In this document: positions 26,082 through 36,336 of the stretch, piece by piece
Layout: each line of letters starts with the position of its first letter
How positions within the stretch are numbered: the first letter of the stretch is position 1
DNA from: Ruminococcoides sp052118065
GTDB taxonomy: Bacteria; Bacillota; Clostridia; Oscillospirales; Acutalibacteraceae
Direction: 5' to 3'
Assembly: GCA_052118065.1 (NCBI GenBank)
Contig: JBQKHY010000004.1
Location: 55,947 to 119,946 of the forward strand
DNA: 64,000 bases
Notes under the pieces: generated by a model
What the model was told of the DNA's origin: nothing
Seen by the model: only the letters and a program-made list of their open reading frames with translations
Database searches by the model: none
Program-made: the position numbers and the translations under genes

Positions 26082-26705
26082 ATGAAAAGAACTGTTGATG
26101 ATAAGGGATTTACACTAGAGGAATTTTTACAAAATTACAAAGCTAAGGACTACCCTAAACCATCTGTAACTGCCGATATTGTTTTATTTTCTATAAAAGA
26201 AAATAATGTTCAAGTATTACTAATTAAGAGGGGTGGTCATCCATTTCTTGACCATTGGGCATTACCCGGTGGATTTGCTGAAAGTGATGAAACAATCTTT
26301 GAGACTGCAAAAAGGGAACTTTATGAGGAAACATCAATTAAAGACATACCTATTGAAGAAATCGGTGTGTTCTCTTCCCCAAACCGTGACCCTAGAAGTT
26401 GGACAATGACAGATTCATTCCTTGCTATTGTTGATAAAGACAAGATTAAACCTATTGCCGGTGATGATGCAAAAGATGCAAAGTGGTTTCATATTAAGAT
26501 TAATGACAGTGATGATAAGGTTAAATTAGTTTTAAACAACAAAGATGAAAATGAAATTATTAATATTGAACTTGAGAAAAATATAACTAAAGGTGTTACA
26601 AAAAATAATGTTGATTTTAAAATTATTTCTAATGACGGTTTGGCATTTGACCATGGTGAAATAATTTGTAAAGCTCTTACAAAAATAAGGTTCATAATTT
26701 GTTAA
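26082..26705 (+). CDS. Nudix hydrolase
   Basis: A 207-residue Nudix protein. The Nudix box GX5EX7REUXEEXGU is at residues 64-86 (GFAESDE, then REL and YEETSI), with the last glycine replaced by serine. The LIKRGGHPFLDHWALPGG context is that of the ADP-ribose pyrophosphatase / NrtR-like subgroup. The C-terminal 60 residues do not show a clear winged helix, so I favour an enzyme over a regulator, without knowing the substrate. GAAAGG precedes the ATG. It follows the alcohol dehydrogenase terminator closely; a separate promoter is not obvious. Confidence 0.8.
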   Translation: MKRTVDDKGFTLEEFLQNYKAKDYPKPSVTADIVLFSIKENNVQVLLIKRGGHPFLDHWALPGGFAESDETIFETAKRELYEETSIKDIPIEEIGVFSSPNRDPRSWTMTDSFLAIVDKDKIKPIAGDDAKDAKWFHIKINDSDDKVKLVLNNKDENEIINIELEKNITKGVTKNNVDFKIISNDGLAFDHGEIICKALTKIRFIIC

Positions 26706-26724
26706 TATTTTTTGTTTAAATACC

Positions 26725-26752
26725 TTGAAAATTGAAATCTTTATGTTATAAT
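26725..26752 (+). promoter_or_regulatory. Promoter of the GH31 gene
   Basis: TTGAAA (26725-26730), 16 nt, TATAAT (26747-26752). Confidence 0.65.
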
Positions 26753-26787
26753 CTTTATGACAATTAGAAAGGATTAGGAGATTTTAT

Positions 26788-28671
26788 ATGAATATTAAAA
26801 AATACAGATTTGGCGAACCTTTCTGTACAGACTCTACAGTAATTGATTTGCCAATTGAAAAGGATAGCCCTGACTATATTTCTTTAAAAGAAGATAACCT
26901 ATTTATCTCTATGTCACTAAGTGATAATGATGCTATTTATGGTCTAGGTGAACAAATGGGTGGTATCAACAAAAGAGGCAGAAAGTATCGTTCATTCTGT
27001 TCTGATGACCCATGTCACACAGAAGAAAAAGAAGCACTATACGGTGCACACAACTTCTTCATTATTAGTGGTGAAACAACAGTTGGTTACTTTATTGATT
27101 TTCCGGGTACTGTTCACTACGATATGGGCTTTACTGTTGAAGATGAAATTACAATTTCACTGGAAGGCAGAGATGCTGACTTCTATGTAATTAACGGTGA
27201 AAATGAACTTGAAGTTGTCAAGAACTTTAGAGAACTAATCGGTCAAAGCTATATGCCTCCTATGTGGGCATTTGGTTATCAGCAAAGTAGATGGAGCTAT
27301 GCTAATAAAGAACAAGTTGATGCAGTTGTTGATGGCTATGAAAAGGCTGAAATTCCCCTTGATACCGTTATCCTTGACATTGACTATATGGACCACTACA
27401 AGGACTTTACAATTGATGATAAGGCATTTCCTAACTTTGAAAGCTATGTAGCAGAACTAAAGAAAAAAGGTATTAGACTAATTCCTATTATTGATGCAGG
27501 TGTTAGATGTGAAGATGGCTTTGATGTTTATGAAGAAGGTGTAAAGAACGATTACTTCTGTAAGGATAGAAATGGTGATGACTTTAAGGCAGCAGTTTGG
27601 CCCGGCATTTGTTGTTTCCCTGATTATCTAAAGGCAGACACTAGAAAGTGGTTTGGTGATAAGTTCCACACACTAACTGACAAGGGTATTGAAGGTTTCT
27701 GGATTGATATGAACGAACCTGCCCTATTCTTCTCAATGGAAGGTTTCAAGAAAGCAGTTGACTTTGTTAAAAAGTACAATGGTGAAGACCTGGATTGTTG
27801 GGACTTCTTTGAATATAGAGATCAGTTCTCTAAGCTGTCTAATAGTGTTGATGACTACAAGAATATGCACCATCTAGATGGCAAATACAGCCACTATGAT
27901 GTTCACAACCTATATGGTTATATGATGACTAGAGGTGTTGGTGAATGTTTACCAAAGGACACTCTCCTATTCTCCAGAGCATCATGCATTGGCTCACATA
28001 GATACGGTGGTATTTGGACAGGTGATAACACTTCTTGGTGGAGTCATATCCTACTTAACCTAAGAATGTTACCATCACTAAATATGTGTGGTTACATTTA
28101 TACAGGTGCTGACTGTGGTGGTTTTAACGGTAATGCAAGTAGAGAGCTTGTAATCAGATGGATGCAGTTATCTGTATTTACTCCACTATTTAGAAACCAC
28201 TCTGCTATCGGTACAAGAAATCAGGAAGCATATGCATTTAGCAACAACAAGGAATTTAAGGATGTTATCGAAGTTAGATACAGACTTATTCCTTACCTAT
28301 ATGACCTAGCTAAGAAATGTGCTGAAAACAATGAAATGATGTTTAAGCCATTGGCATTTGAATATAAGGATGCACTATCTAAGGAAACAGATGACCAAAT
28401 TCTTCTTGGTGAGGAAGCTATGATTGCACCTGTTTACGAACAGAACAAGTCAGGCAGAACAGTATATCTACCGGAAGAAATGACATTCTACAAGCTTTCA
28501 GGCAACAAGGTTGTACATAAAGAGAAACTTGAAAAGGGTGTACACTATGTAAATGTTGCACTAAATGAAGTACCTCTATTTGTACGAAAAGGCAAAAAAG
28601 TCCCACTATGCAACACAGGTAAGAATGTAGACAACCTAGACACAACTATTGTAGAATATCTAGAAGGTTAA
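26788..28671 (+). CDS. GH31 alpha-glucosidase, cytosolic
   Basis: Exo-acting alpha-glucosidase of 627 residues with no signal peptide. The N-terminal beta-sandwich (about 1-160, IYGLGEQMGG) is followed by the TIM barrel. The nucleophile Asp307 is in WIDMNEP, and TGDNTSWWSH with its aspartate is the acid/base region. A short C-terminal beta domain ends VPLFVRKGKKVPL. It probably trims imported maltose, isomaltose or related oligosaccharides. It has its own promoter and terminator. Leucine CTA codons are frequent. Confidence 0.92.
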   Translation: MNIKKYRFGEPFCTDSTVIDLPIEKDSPDYISLKEDNLFISMSLSDNDAIYGLGEQMGGINKRGRKYRSFCSDDPCHTEEKEALYGAHNFFIISGETTVGYFIDFPGTVHYDMGFTVEDEITISLEGRDADFYVINGENELEVVKNFRELIGQSYMPPMWAFGYQQSRWSYANKEQVDAVVDGYEKAEIPLDTVILDIDYMDHYKDFTIDDKAFPNFESYVAELKKKGIRLIPIIDAGVRCEDGFDVYEEGVKNDYFCKDRNGDDFKAAVWPGICCFPDYLKADTRKWFGDKFHTLTDKGIEGFWIDMNEPALFFSMEGFKKAVDFVKKYNGEDLDCWDFFEYRDQFSKLSNSVDDYKNMHHLDGKYSHYDVHNLYGYMMTRGVGECLPKDTLLFSRASCIGSHRYGGIWTGDNTSWWSHILLNLRMLPSLNMCGYIYTGADCGGFNGNASRELVIRWMQLSVFTPLFRNHSAIGTRNQEAYAFSNNKEFKDVIEVRYRLIPYLYDLAKKCAENNEMMFKPLAFEYKDALSKETDDQILLGEEAMIAPVYEQNKSGRTVYLPEEMTFYKLSGNKVVHKEKLEKGVHYVNVALNEVPLFVRKGKKVPLCNTGKNVDNLDTTIVEYLEG

Positions 28672-28687
28672 TTACTATAAATAGCAA

Positions 28688-28717
28688 AAGCTGAGTTTGT
28701 AAAATCAAACTCAGCTT
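28688..28717 (+). terminator. Terminator of the GH31 gene
   Basis: A 12-bp perfect stem AAGCTGAGTTTG / CAAACTCAGCTT followed by ATTTTTTA. Confidence 0.88.
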
Positions 28718-28745
28718 ATTTTTTATGCTCAAAATCGCAACAAAA

Positions 28746-28768
28746 AAGGCACTGAATAACAGTGCCTT
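28746..28768 (-). terminator. Terminator of the membrane protein gene
   Basis: A 9-bp perfect stem AAGGCACTG / CAGTGCCTT, followed on the minus strand by TTTTG. Confidence 0.85.
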
Positions 28769-28772
28769 AATT

Positions 28773-29777
28773 TTATCTCTTATATTTATTTGGGATAATA
28801 ATTTCTGATGTATCCTGTTTTAGCTTTTTCTTTTTAAGCTTTTCAGCAGGTTTTACATAATGGACTTCATTAAAGTCTTCATCATCATAATCATCACCGT
28901 AATCCTCAGCACCACCATGAGCTGACTTTGTACGAGAAGCAATATTCTCTACATTTTCAGCCTTATCATTTTTAGTATCAAAAGAAGATTCATCAAAGTT
29001 ATCTTCTTCATCATCCTCAATGATTGCGTGAGAACCACTAACATCGGACTTTTTAGATTTGACCTTTACATTAGGTAAGCCTTTTCTCTTAATTCTTATT
29101 TTCTTAATTGTAAAGATTATAAAAATTACAATACAGATTAAAGCTAATGCAAATGAAACCAAAGCAAGAGTTGAAGCCCAATTCAGATTATTAATGAAAG
29201 CATCCCAACCTTCAGCCTTTTCACTATTTTTGATATAGTCAAATGGGCTTGAGCTATTACCTTTTGATTTACTTTTAGATAATTCTTTTGAGATTTTATC
29301 CCAGTCACTATCCTTTAACTCGGTATCATCAATATCCTTAACATTTTTGTATGTTGGAGTTGTTGTTTCTTCGGCATCAGCATTTGTATCGGTATCAGTG
29401 TTAGTATCTGTATCGGTATTGGTATCGGTATTTGTATCACCACTACCATCTGACACTTCACCGTTATCATCATAGAAATTGTAACTAGCAGTATTTGTAT
29501 CATCATTTGAATATGTGTCATTACTGTAATTATCAACTACCGGTGCCTGAGTATAATCTTGAGCATATGTATATGTATCAACATTATTGTTAGCCGGTTC
29601 CTGTGACTGAGTATAAATCGGTTCTGTATTTACAACTGCCGGTGCAGTTGTATAGACTGCTTCTTGGCTATTGTCAACATATTCCTCAGCATTTGCTACT
29701 GTTGCAAAAGAAAGTGTTGTTATTGACAATACGCAAATTCCACAGATACAGATAAGTTTCTTTAATCTATTAATCAT
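28773..29777 (-). CDS. Single-pass membrane protein with Thr/Asn/Asp-rich outer part
   Basis: I do not recognise this 334-residue protein. Residues 1-30 form a signal peptide (VANA site). The outer region is rich in Thr, Asn, Asp, Tyr and Gln and includes an alternating TDTN low-complexity tract at about 113-135. A membrane helix at 201-224 is followed by a cytosolic tail that is first basic (KKIRIKRKG) and then acidic (EDDEEDNFDE, DYGDDYDDEDF), ending in a lysine-rich segment. It may be a cell-envelope adaptor. It lies 41 nt downstream of the foldase lipoprotein and is probably the last gene of that cluster. Confidence 0.7.
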   Translation of the reverse strand: MINRLKKLICICGICVLSITTLSFATVANAEEYVDNSQEAVYTTAPAVVNTEPIYTQSQEPANNNVDTYTYAQDYTQAPVVDNYSNDTYSNDDTNTASYNFYDDNGEVSDGSGDTNTDTNTDTDTNTDTDTNADAEETTTPTYKNVKDIDDTELKDSDWDKISKELSKSKSKGNSSSPFDYIKNSEKAEGWDAFINNLNWASTLALVSFALALICIVIFIIFTIKKIRIKRKGLPNVKVKSKKSDVSGSHAIIEDDEEDNFDESSFDTKNDKAENVENIASRTKSAHGGAEDYGDDYDDEDFNEVHYVKPAEKLKKKKLKQDTSEIIIPNKYKR

Positions 29778-29818
29778 AAAAAGTAGCTCCGTACTGTTAG
29801 AAAATTGTTTAACAAATC

Positions 29819-31024
29819 TTACTTAGAAGAAGTTGTTGTTGTGCTTGTTTCTTCTGGATTTTCCCAGAACATATCAGGGTCATACTTATTAACTACAGAG
29901 TCGTTAACTTCACACTTAAGTGCCTTAGCTTCTTTCTGTAGGAATTTGTTATAATCGTCATTCTTCATTTTCTGAAGAACATTCTTCTTAGTAGAGTCAT
30001 CCTTAGTTAGATATTCTTTTTCGCCATCCTTAGTGTTTAACTTCTGGATAACATAAATAGTCTTAGAATCATCCTTACCGATTGTAACAGCCTTAGCTTC
30101 GTTAACCTTCATATCAACAAGTTTCTTAGCTACATCTTCACCGATTGAAGAAGAACTTAGGTTGTCCTTATCAAGTAGTTCACAACCCTTTTGAACTGTA
30201 TCACTAGCCTTTGAAGAACTCTTTGTAGCCTTTAGGTACTTAGCACACTGGTCTTCCATTGTTGAACCGTCATTAATAGCCTTTGCATAAGAGTCTGCAT
30301 CAGATGTTAACTGTTTCTGCTTTTTAGAATCGTAAGCCTTTGATGTTTGCTGACCTGATTTATCAGTTGTTGTTTCTGATAGAGGCACTGTAAAGTATGT
30401 GTAGTATGTGTAGTTGTCATCAAAGAACTTCTGTAGGTCTGAGTCAGGAACTTCTTCTGAACCACCCTTACCATACATTAAATCAAATAACTTCTGTTGT
30501 TTACCGGACATATTGTACTGTAGTTCCTGATAGCTTTCCTTAGAAATACCATAAGGTTCCAGAATATCCTGTTCAGGTGTTGTTGAGTAACCCATCTGTG
30601 AGTAATACTCAGCCATATAACCCAGTGTCCAGTCCTTTTCAGCCTGTTCAGCATATGATGCTTCATCAACTGTAGCATTTAGGCTATCTAGCTTACTGTC
30701 AAGATAAAGAGCTTCTCTAAGAGTTAAATCAGCCTTATCTTTAATCCAATCAGAAGCTACTGCTTCCTTACCGTCATCATCCTTAATCTTTAAATCAAGG
30801 AAGCTTTCGTCTTTCTTGTAACCATCTGATTTCTCAGCATAAGTCTTAGCCTGGTTATAAGCATTGTAAAGAGCAAAAATATAAACACCGATTGCCTTTT
30901 CATTTTTGCCTTCTTTGTAAGACCACTGAGCCTTTGTACTGATTGGAGTACATGCTGCTGCTGATACCATAATTGCACCTGCAACTGTACCAGCCATTAC
31001 TTTTTTAATATTCTTAAAATTCAT
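29819..31024 (-). CDS. Lipoprotein of the PrsA/SurA-like foldase type
   Basis: A 401-residue lipoprotein with the signal MNFKNIKKVMAGTVAGAIMVSAAAC. The mature part is helical, Lys/Glu-rich, and arranged like SurA N-terminal proteins. A central region after about 200 takes the place of a parvulin domain, but I do not see a convincing catalytic parvulin motif. In many Clostridia a SurA/PrsA-type lipoprotein follows mfd, as here. It therefore probably helps secreted proteins fold outside the membrane. The tail is Ser/Thr-rich. The start at 31024 was chosen over 31057 because AAAGGCAGG lies upstream of it and a typical lipoprotein signal begins there. Confidence 0.72.
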   Translation of the reverse strand: MNFKNIKKVMAGTVAGAIMVSAAACTPISTKAQWSYKEGKNEKAIGVYIFALYNAYNQAKTYAEKSDGYKKDESFLDLKIKDDDGKEAVASDWIKDKADLTLREALYLDSKLDSLNATVDEASYAEQAEKDWTLGYMAEYYSQMGYSTTPEQDILEPYGISKESYQELQYNMSGKQQKLFDLMYGKGGSEEVPDSDLQKFFDDNYTYYTYFTVPLSETTTDKSGQQTSKAYDSKKQKQLTSDADSYAKAINDGSTMEDQCAKYLKATKSSSKASDTVQKGCELLDKDNLSSSSIGEDVAKKLVDMKVNEAKAVTIGKDDSKTIYVIQKLNTKDGEKEYLTKDDSTKKNVLQKMKNDDYNKFLQKEAKALKCEVNDSVVNKYDPDMFWENPEETSTTTTSSK

Positions 31025-31176
31025 TTGATTATACCTGCCTTTGGGATAAGATAACATAATAATATAACATAAGATGTATTATACAATAATTCAATCAAAA
31101 AGTCCATAAAAAACACTAAAAATTCATAAAATCAACGATTTTTTCTTTATTTTTGTACTTTTCTGTAGGAATTTGT

Positions 31177-34100
31177 CTAATATTTTTCCCAGAATAATTC
31201 TGTTAAAGCACTAAGACCGTTTTTGTTCTTGTCAACTTTAAGTGTAATATATGGGTTTTCTGATGGTGTTAATACTGCTTTACCGTTTGCATTACCTATT
31301 AATTTATAAAGTTCCGGATTTTTCAAATCATGAACTTTTAATATAATATTATTTTCACTTTGCTTAATGTCATAGATACCACATTCTTTTGCTTTGTTCC
31401 TTGTTAATGCAATATCACATAGACCGATTACTGATTGCGGCATATCACCATATCTGTCACAAAGTTCATCAACTACATCATCATAGTCATCAGGAGTTTT
31501 AATATCTGCAATTCGTTTATAAGCATCAAGTCTTAGGGATAGACTTTCAATATAGCTTTCAGGAATGTGGGCATCCATCTGAATATCAACAGTACATTCA
31601 TTCGTATCTGTTGGTTTTATTTCACCCTTTTCTTCCTTAACTGCTTCATTAAGTAGCTTTAGGTACATATCATAACCAACATCCTCCATATGACCATGTT
31701 GTTGACCACTTAGGATATTACCTGCACCTCTAAGTTCAAGGTCACGCATTGCTATCTTGTAGCCACTACCAAACTCAGTAAACTCTCTAATCGCATTAAG
31801 CCTTCTTTGGCTAATATCAGAAAGCACCTTATGAGGATTAAATGTAAAGTAAGCATATGCTCTACGGCTGCTTCTGCCTACTCTGCCTCTTAACTGATGA
31901 AGTTGGGAAAGTCCCATATTATCTGCATTTTCAATAATCAATGTATTTGCATTAGGTAAGTCAATACCTGTTTCAATAATTGTGGTACATACAAGCACAT
32001 TGATTTCTTGGTTCAACATTCTTGCCCAAATATCAGACAATTCATGTTCAGACATTTTACCATGAGCAACTGCAATTTTTGCTTCAGGTATTGCCTCAGA
32101 AATTGCAACTGCCTTTGCGTTGATACTTTCTGTATTGTTGTGAAGATAGAAAACCTGTCCCCCACGCCTTAGTTCTCTTCTAATTGCTTCATGGAGAATT
32201 GCAGGTTCATGCTCCAGTACATAAGTTTGTACCGGTTGTCTGTTGGTTGGTGCTTCTTCCAAAACAGACATATCACGAATACCACTCATAGCCATATTTA
32301 GTGTTCGTGGAATAGGTGTAGCTGATAAGGTAAGAACATCAACATTTTTACAGATTTCCTTAAATCTCTCTTTATGAGCAACACCAAATCTTTGCTCTTC
32401 ATCAATAATTGCAAGTCCTAAATCGTGGAAAGTAACATCCTTTTGAACAAGTCTATGAGTGCCAACTACAATATCTATCTCCCCACGCTTTAGCTTTTCA
32501 ACAATTTCTTTCTGTTGTTTTGCAGTTCTAAAACGGCTTAAAAGTTCAATTCTTATTGGATAACCGTCAAATCTATTGATAATAGTCTGATAATGTTGCC
32601 ATGCAAGTATTGTTGTTGGACAAAGGATGGCACATTGTTTACTGTCACAAACACACTTAAAGGCTGCTCTAAGTGCAACCTCAGTTTTACCAAAACCAAC
32701 ATCACCACAAAGTAGTCTATCCATTGGAGCAAGTCGCTCCATATCACCTTTGATTTCATCAGTACATCGTAACTGATCAGGTGTTTCATCATACATAAAT
32801 TTGGCTTCAAAGTCCCTTTGCCATTCACCGTCAGGAGAAAAAGCATAACCCTTTGCTTTCATTCTCTCAGTATATAGCTTAGAAAGTTCCTTAGCCATGT
32901 CCTTTACTTCTGAACGAACTCTGGTCTTTGCTTTTTGCCATTCACTGCCACCTAGCTTAGATAACTTTACATGTTCATTATCTCTAGGTCCAATATACTT
33001 TGCAACTAAATCAAGCTGAGTTACCGGTACATAAAGTACATCACCTTTAGCATAAGTGATTTTGATATAGTCTTTCTTAACACCTTGTACTTCAAGGTTA
33101 TGAATACCACTAAAGATACCTATACCATGAGTTGAATGTACAACATAGTCACCGTTATTTAATTCTGATAAAGAATAAATTTCTTGACCTTGCTTTTTTC
33201 TCTGTACTTTTCTCTTAGGCTTTTGTACAGACTGACCATATGTTATTAGGTGGAAGTCCGTTTGTAATAGTTCAAAACCTGTTGACAAAGCACCTTCCAT
33301 AACATAAATGTTGCCTTGTTCAGTCTTCTTTAAATCAGTTACAAACTGTGCTTTAAAGCCTTTTTCTTTTAACTCTTCTGTAAGATTTCTACCGGATTTT
33401 TCTGTACCTGCAAGAATTGCAACAGTAGTTCTTTCTTTAAAGAATTCATTTAAATCTTCACAAAGTACAGTTAATGAACCATTCCAAGGTGCAACTTGCT
33501 TTACATTAAATGAAACAATATCACTTAATGATAAATCAAAATGACCACTGGTAAAGTTATCCATAAAAATTGTATGTTTGGTGTTTACAATTTCCAGAAA
33601 TTCTTTATAGTCCATTGAAAACTTATCAAGACCTCTGCAAAGAATACCATCCTCAAAGTATTCTTTCATATCCTCTTTATACTGAAATTCCATAGACTTT
33701 ACTCTATCGGAAATATTGGTATGTTCACTGATAAAGATAAAATCTTCTTCATTAACATAGTCAAGGACAGTTGCCGGTTTATTATATACTAAAGAAATGT
33801 ACTTATCAAGGATAGTTAAGTTTACACCATTGGCAATATTTTCAGCCTCTCTATAGAGAGTTTCCTTTGCTTTTTCGGTTTTTTCACTTCTTAGTAAATT
33901 AGCTTTTTTTACTATTTTTTCAGAAAGTTCTTCTTTGTTTTCCACAAGAATTTCATTTGATGGGGAAAGTAAAATACTATCCACCTTGTCAAATCTTCTT
34001 TGAGTAAGAATATCAAAATGGTTGATAGAGTCGATTTCATCACCCCAAAATTCTACACGAACTGGGTTCTCACTATCAGGTACAAATAAATCAAGAATAC

Positions 34101-34626
34101 CACCTCTCAGTGCAAATTGACCTGTACCCTCAACCATATCTGTACGCTCATAGCCAAGCAAATTAAGTGCCTCTACACATTGTTCTGTTGAAATTTGTTG
34201 ACCTTGCTTTAAGTGAAGTGTAGCCTTCTTTAGCACTTCCGGTGGAATAGTATATTGAAGTAATGCGTCAATTGTACCAACCACAATGTCACATTCACCT
34301 GTTAAAAGTTTTGTTAATACCTTTAATCTTTGGTGTTCATATTCTCTGGAAATACCACTAACTTCTCTGAAATTAAAATCTCTTTGAGGGTAAACACAAG
34401 CTTTGTAACCCATCATACATAGGTCATTACAAATAACTTGTGCTTCTTTTTCATCACCGGCAACACAAAAAGCTCCGGCATTGTTATAATGACAGAGCGT
34501 TCCTATGATATTTGATTTAAAACCTGAATTAAGTGCAGTTACTGCAACTGCACCCTTTAACTTTGCATAAGAATTTAGTTTTTGAAAATTCTTTAACTGT
34601 GCAACACAATCAAATAAAAATTCCAT
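31177..34626 (-). CDS. mfd: Transcription-repair coupling factor
   Basis: SF2 DNA translocase that removes stalled RNA polymerase and recruits UvrA. It has 1149 residues, normal length. In order it has a UvrB-like N-terminal module (GTGQFALRGGILDLF and EFWGDEIDSI), the CarD-like RNA polymerase-interaction domain near SELNNGDYVVHSTHGIGIF, the translocase motor with P-loop CGDVGFGKTEVALRA and the DEEQRFG box, TRG-type motifs (RDLELRGAGNILSG), and the C-terminal D7 domain. AGGTG precedes the ATG. It follows pth by 22 nt in the glmU-prs-pth-mfd order common in Clostridia. Confidence 0.97.
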   Translation of the reverse strand: MEFLFDCVAQLKNFQKLNSYAKLKGAVAVTALNSGFKSNIIGTLCHYNNAGAFCVAGDEKEAQVICNDLCMMGYKACVYPQRDFNFREVSGISREYEHQRLKVLTKLLTGECDIVVGTIDALLQYTIPPEVLKKATLHLKQGQQISTEQCVEALNLLGYERTDMVEGTGQFALRGGILDLFVPDSENPVRVEFWGDEIDSINHFDILTQRRFDKVDSILLSPSNEILVENKEELSEKIVKKANLLRSEKTEKAKETLYREAENIANGVNLTILDKYISLVYNKPATVLDYVNEEDFIFISEHTNISDRVKSMEFQYKEDMKEYFEDGILCRGLDKFSMDYKEFLEIVNTKHTIFMDNFTSGHFDLSLSDIVSFNVKQVAPWNGSLTVLCEDLNEFFKERTTVAILAGTEKSGRNLTEELKEKGFKAQFVTDLKKTEQGNIYVMEGALSTGFELLQTDFHLITYGQSVQKPKRKVQRKKQGQEIYSLSELNNGDYVVHSTHGIGIFSGIHNLEVQGVKKDYIKITYAKGDVLYVPVTQLDLVAKYIGPRDNEHVKLSKLGGSEWQKAKTRVRSEVKDMAKELSKLYTERMKAKGYAFSPDGEWQRDFEAKFMYDETPDQLRCTDEIKGDMERLAPMDRLLCGDVGFGKTEVALRAAFKCVCDSKQCAILCPTTILAWQHYQTIINRFDGYPIRIELLSRFRTAKQQKEIVEKLKRGEIDIVVGTHRLVQKDVTFHDLGLAIIDEEQRFGVAHKERFKEICKNVDVLTLSATPIPRTLNMAMSGIRDMSVLEEAPTNRQPVQTYVLEHEPAILHEAIRRELRRGGQVFYLHNNTESINAKAVAISEAIPEAKIAVAHGKMSEHELSDIWARMLNQEINVLVCTTIIETGIDLPNANTLIIENADNMGLSQLHQLRGRVGRSSRRAYAYFTFNPHKVLSDISQRRLNAIREFTEFGSGYKIAMRDLELRGAGNILSGQQHGHMEDVGYDMYLKLLNEAVKEEKGEIKPTDTNECTVDIQMDAHIPESYIESLSLRLDAYKRIADIKTPDDYDDVVDELCDRYGDMPQSVIGLCDIALTRNKAKECGIYDIKQSENNIILKVHDLKNPELYKLIGNANGKAVLTPSENPYITLKVDKNKNGLSALTELFWEKY

Positions 34627-34648
34627 TATTCACCTGCATATTATTAGG

Positions 34649-35245
34649 TTATGAATTAAACAAATTCATTGCCTTATCAACATTACCGTCAATAATATAC
34701 TTAATAGCCTCACAACAATTATCAGCCATTTTATCAATTAGTTTAATTTCGTCACCTGTAAATTTTGAAAGAACCCATGCTGCTAAATCATAGTCAGGAT
34801 GAGGTTTCTTTCCTATACCTACCTTTATGCGAGGAAAAGTATCTTTACCACTTAGATAAATAATGTTCTTCACACCATTTTGTCCACCGTGGCTACCCTT
34901 TCGGCGTATTCTCATCTTTCCTACATCAAGGGATATATCATCAAATATTAATATCACATTTTCCGGGGGGATTTTGTAGAAATTCATAGCCTCTACAACG
35001 GCTTGACCACTATTATTCATATATGTCTGTGGTTTCATTAGCAAAACCTTTTTACCGTCAATAGTACATTCACCTACAAGTGACTTATACTTAATACGGT
35101 TCACATCACAAGAAAATTTTTCTGCGATTTTATCAAGACAGATAAAACCTGTGTTGTGACGAGTGTTCTCGTACTTTTTGTCCGGATTACCAAGACCAAC
35201 AACCATATATTCAATAGAAGAACTAAATTTCTTTTTACCAAACAT
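34649..35245 (-). CDS. pth: Peptidyl-tRNA hydrolase
   Basis: Releases peptides from peptidyl-tRNA that has dropped off ribosomes. It has 198 residues with the start used here. The motif VVGLGNPDKKYENTRHNTGF contains catalytic His30. KPQTYMNNSG, FDDISLDVGKMRIRRKGSHGGQNG and the KVGIGKKP segment are typical. Compared with E. coli there are about ten extra basic residues at the N-terminus (MFGKKKFSSS). AGGTG lies before ATG 35245. Confidence 0.95.
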   Translation of the reverse strand: MFGKKKFSSSIEYMVVGLGNPDKKYENTRHNTGFICLDKIAEKFSCDVNRIKYKSLVGECTIDGKKVLLMKPQTYMNNSGQAVVEAMNFYKIPPENVILIFDDISLDVGKMRIRRKGSHGGQNGVKNIIYLSGKDTFPRIKVGIGKKPHPDYDLAAWVLSKFTGDEIKLIDKMADNCCEAIKYIIDGNVDKAMNLFNS

Positions 35246-35309
35246 TTTATCACCTAAAAAATAAAGGGGCACTAAAGCGTACCCCTTAAAAAGTTAAAAT
35301 AATTATCAA

Positions 35310-36269
35310 TTATGAGTTGATTGGAGAAACAGGCTTGTCAGAATAAATTCTTTCGATAGCTTCTGCAAATACAGGAGCAACAGGAAGAATAGTGAACTTA
35401 TCAAGCATCTTTTCTTCTGGGATAGGCACTGTATCAAGAAGAACAACTTCCTTAATAGGACTCTTCTTAATTCTGTCAATAGCAGGACCTGATAGAACTG
35501 CGTGTGTAGCACAAGCAGTAACATCAACAGCACCACCCTTTTCAATGATAGCTTCAGCAGCGTTACATAGTGTACCGGCTGTATCAATCATATCATCAAC
35601 TAGGATAACTCTCTTACCCTTAGCATCACCAATAATGTTCATAACTTCAGAAACATTAGCTTTCTGGCGTCTCTTATCAATAATAGCAAGACCACAACCG
35701 ATTTTAGCTGCAAAGTTTCTTGCTCTTGTAACTGAACCAAGGTCTGGGGAAACAACAACATAATCATCCGCGTTTGTACCCATCTTTTCTCTCATATGTG
35801 CTGCAAGAATTGGAGCACCGATTAGGTGGTCAACAGGAATGTTGAAGAAGCCCTGAATCTGATTTGCATGAAGATCCATTGTTAGGATTCTGTCAGCACC
35901 GGCAGCAGTAATAATATCTGCACAAAGTTTAGCTGAGATTGGATCTCTAGCCTTTGCTTTTCTGTCCTGACGAGCATAACCGAAGTAAGGCATAACTGCA
36001 GTAATTCTACCGGCAGAAGCTCTCTTCATAGCATCAATCATAATTAGCATTTCCATAAGATTATCATTTACAGGTGTACATGTTGACTGTACGATAAAGC
36101 AATCAGAACCTCTTACAGACTCGTTAAGTGAAACTGCAATTTCACCGTCAGAGAATGTACAGCAATTGCTTTTTCCAAGTGGAAGTCCAAGACAACCTGC
36201 GATTCCCTGTGCTACATCCTTATTAGATGAGCCGGAGAAAATCTTAATGTCTTTACCATTGAAATTCAT
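35310..36269 (-). CDS. prs: Ribose-phosphate pyrophosphokinase
   Basis: Makes PRPP from ribose 5-phosphate and ATP for nucleotide, histidine and tryptophan synthesis. It has 319 residues. Landmarks are YFGYARQDRKAKARDPISAKL, the metal-site MDLHANQIQGFF, VVSPDLGSVTRARNFA and the PRPP loop RVILVDDMIDTAGTL. AGGTAAGGGG precedes the ATG. It lies between the short glmU and pth. Confidence 0.97.
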   Translation of the reverse strand: MNFNGKDIKIFSGSSNKDVAQGIAGCLGLPLGKSNCCTFSDGEIAVSLNESVRGSDCFIVQSTCTPVNDNLMEMLIMIDAMKRASAGRITAVMPYFGYARQDRKAKARDPISAKLCADIITAAGADRILTMDLHANQIQGFFNIPVDHLIGAPILAAHMREKMGTNADDYVVVSPDLGSVTRARNFAAKIGCGLAIIDKRRQKANVSEVMNIIGDAKGKRVILVDDMIDTAGTLCNAAEAIIEKGGAVDVTACATHAVLSGPAIDRIKKSPIKEVVLLDTVPIPEEKMLDKFTILPVAPVFAEAIERIYSDKPVSPINS

Positions 36270-36336
36270 TTTTTAATCCCCTTACCTATGTTTGTTTTTA
36301 GTTTATATATAAAATTTAACAAGTAAATTTAATACC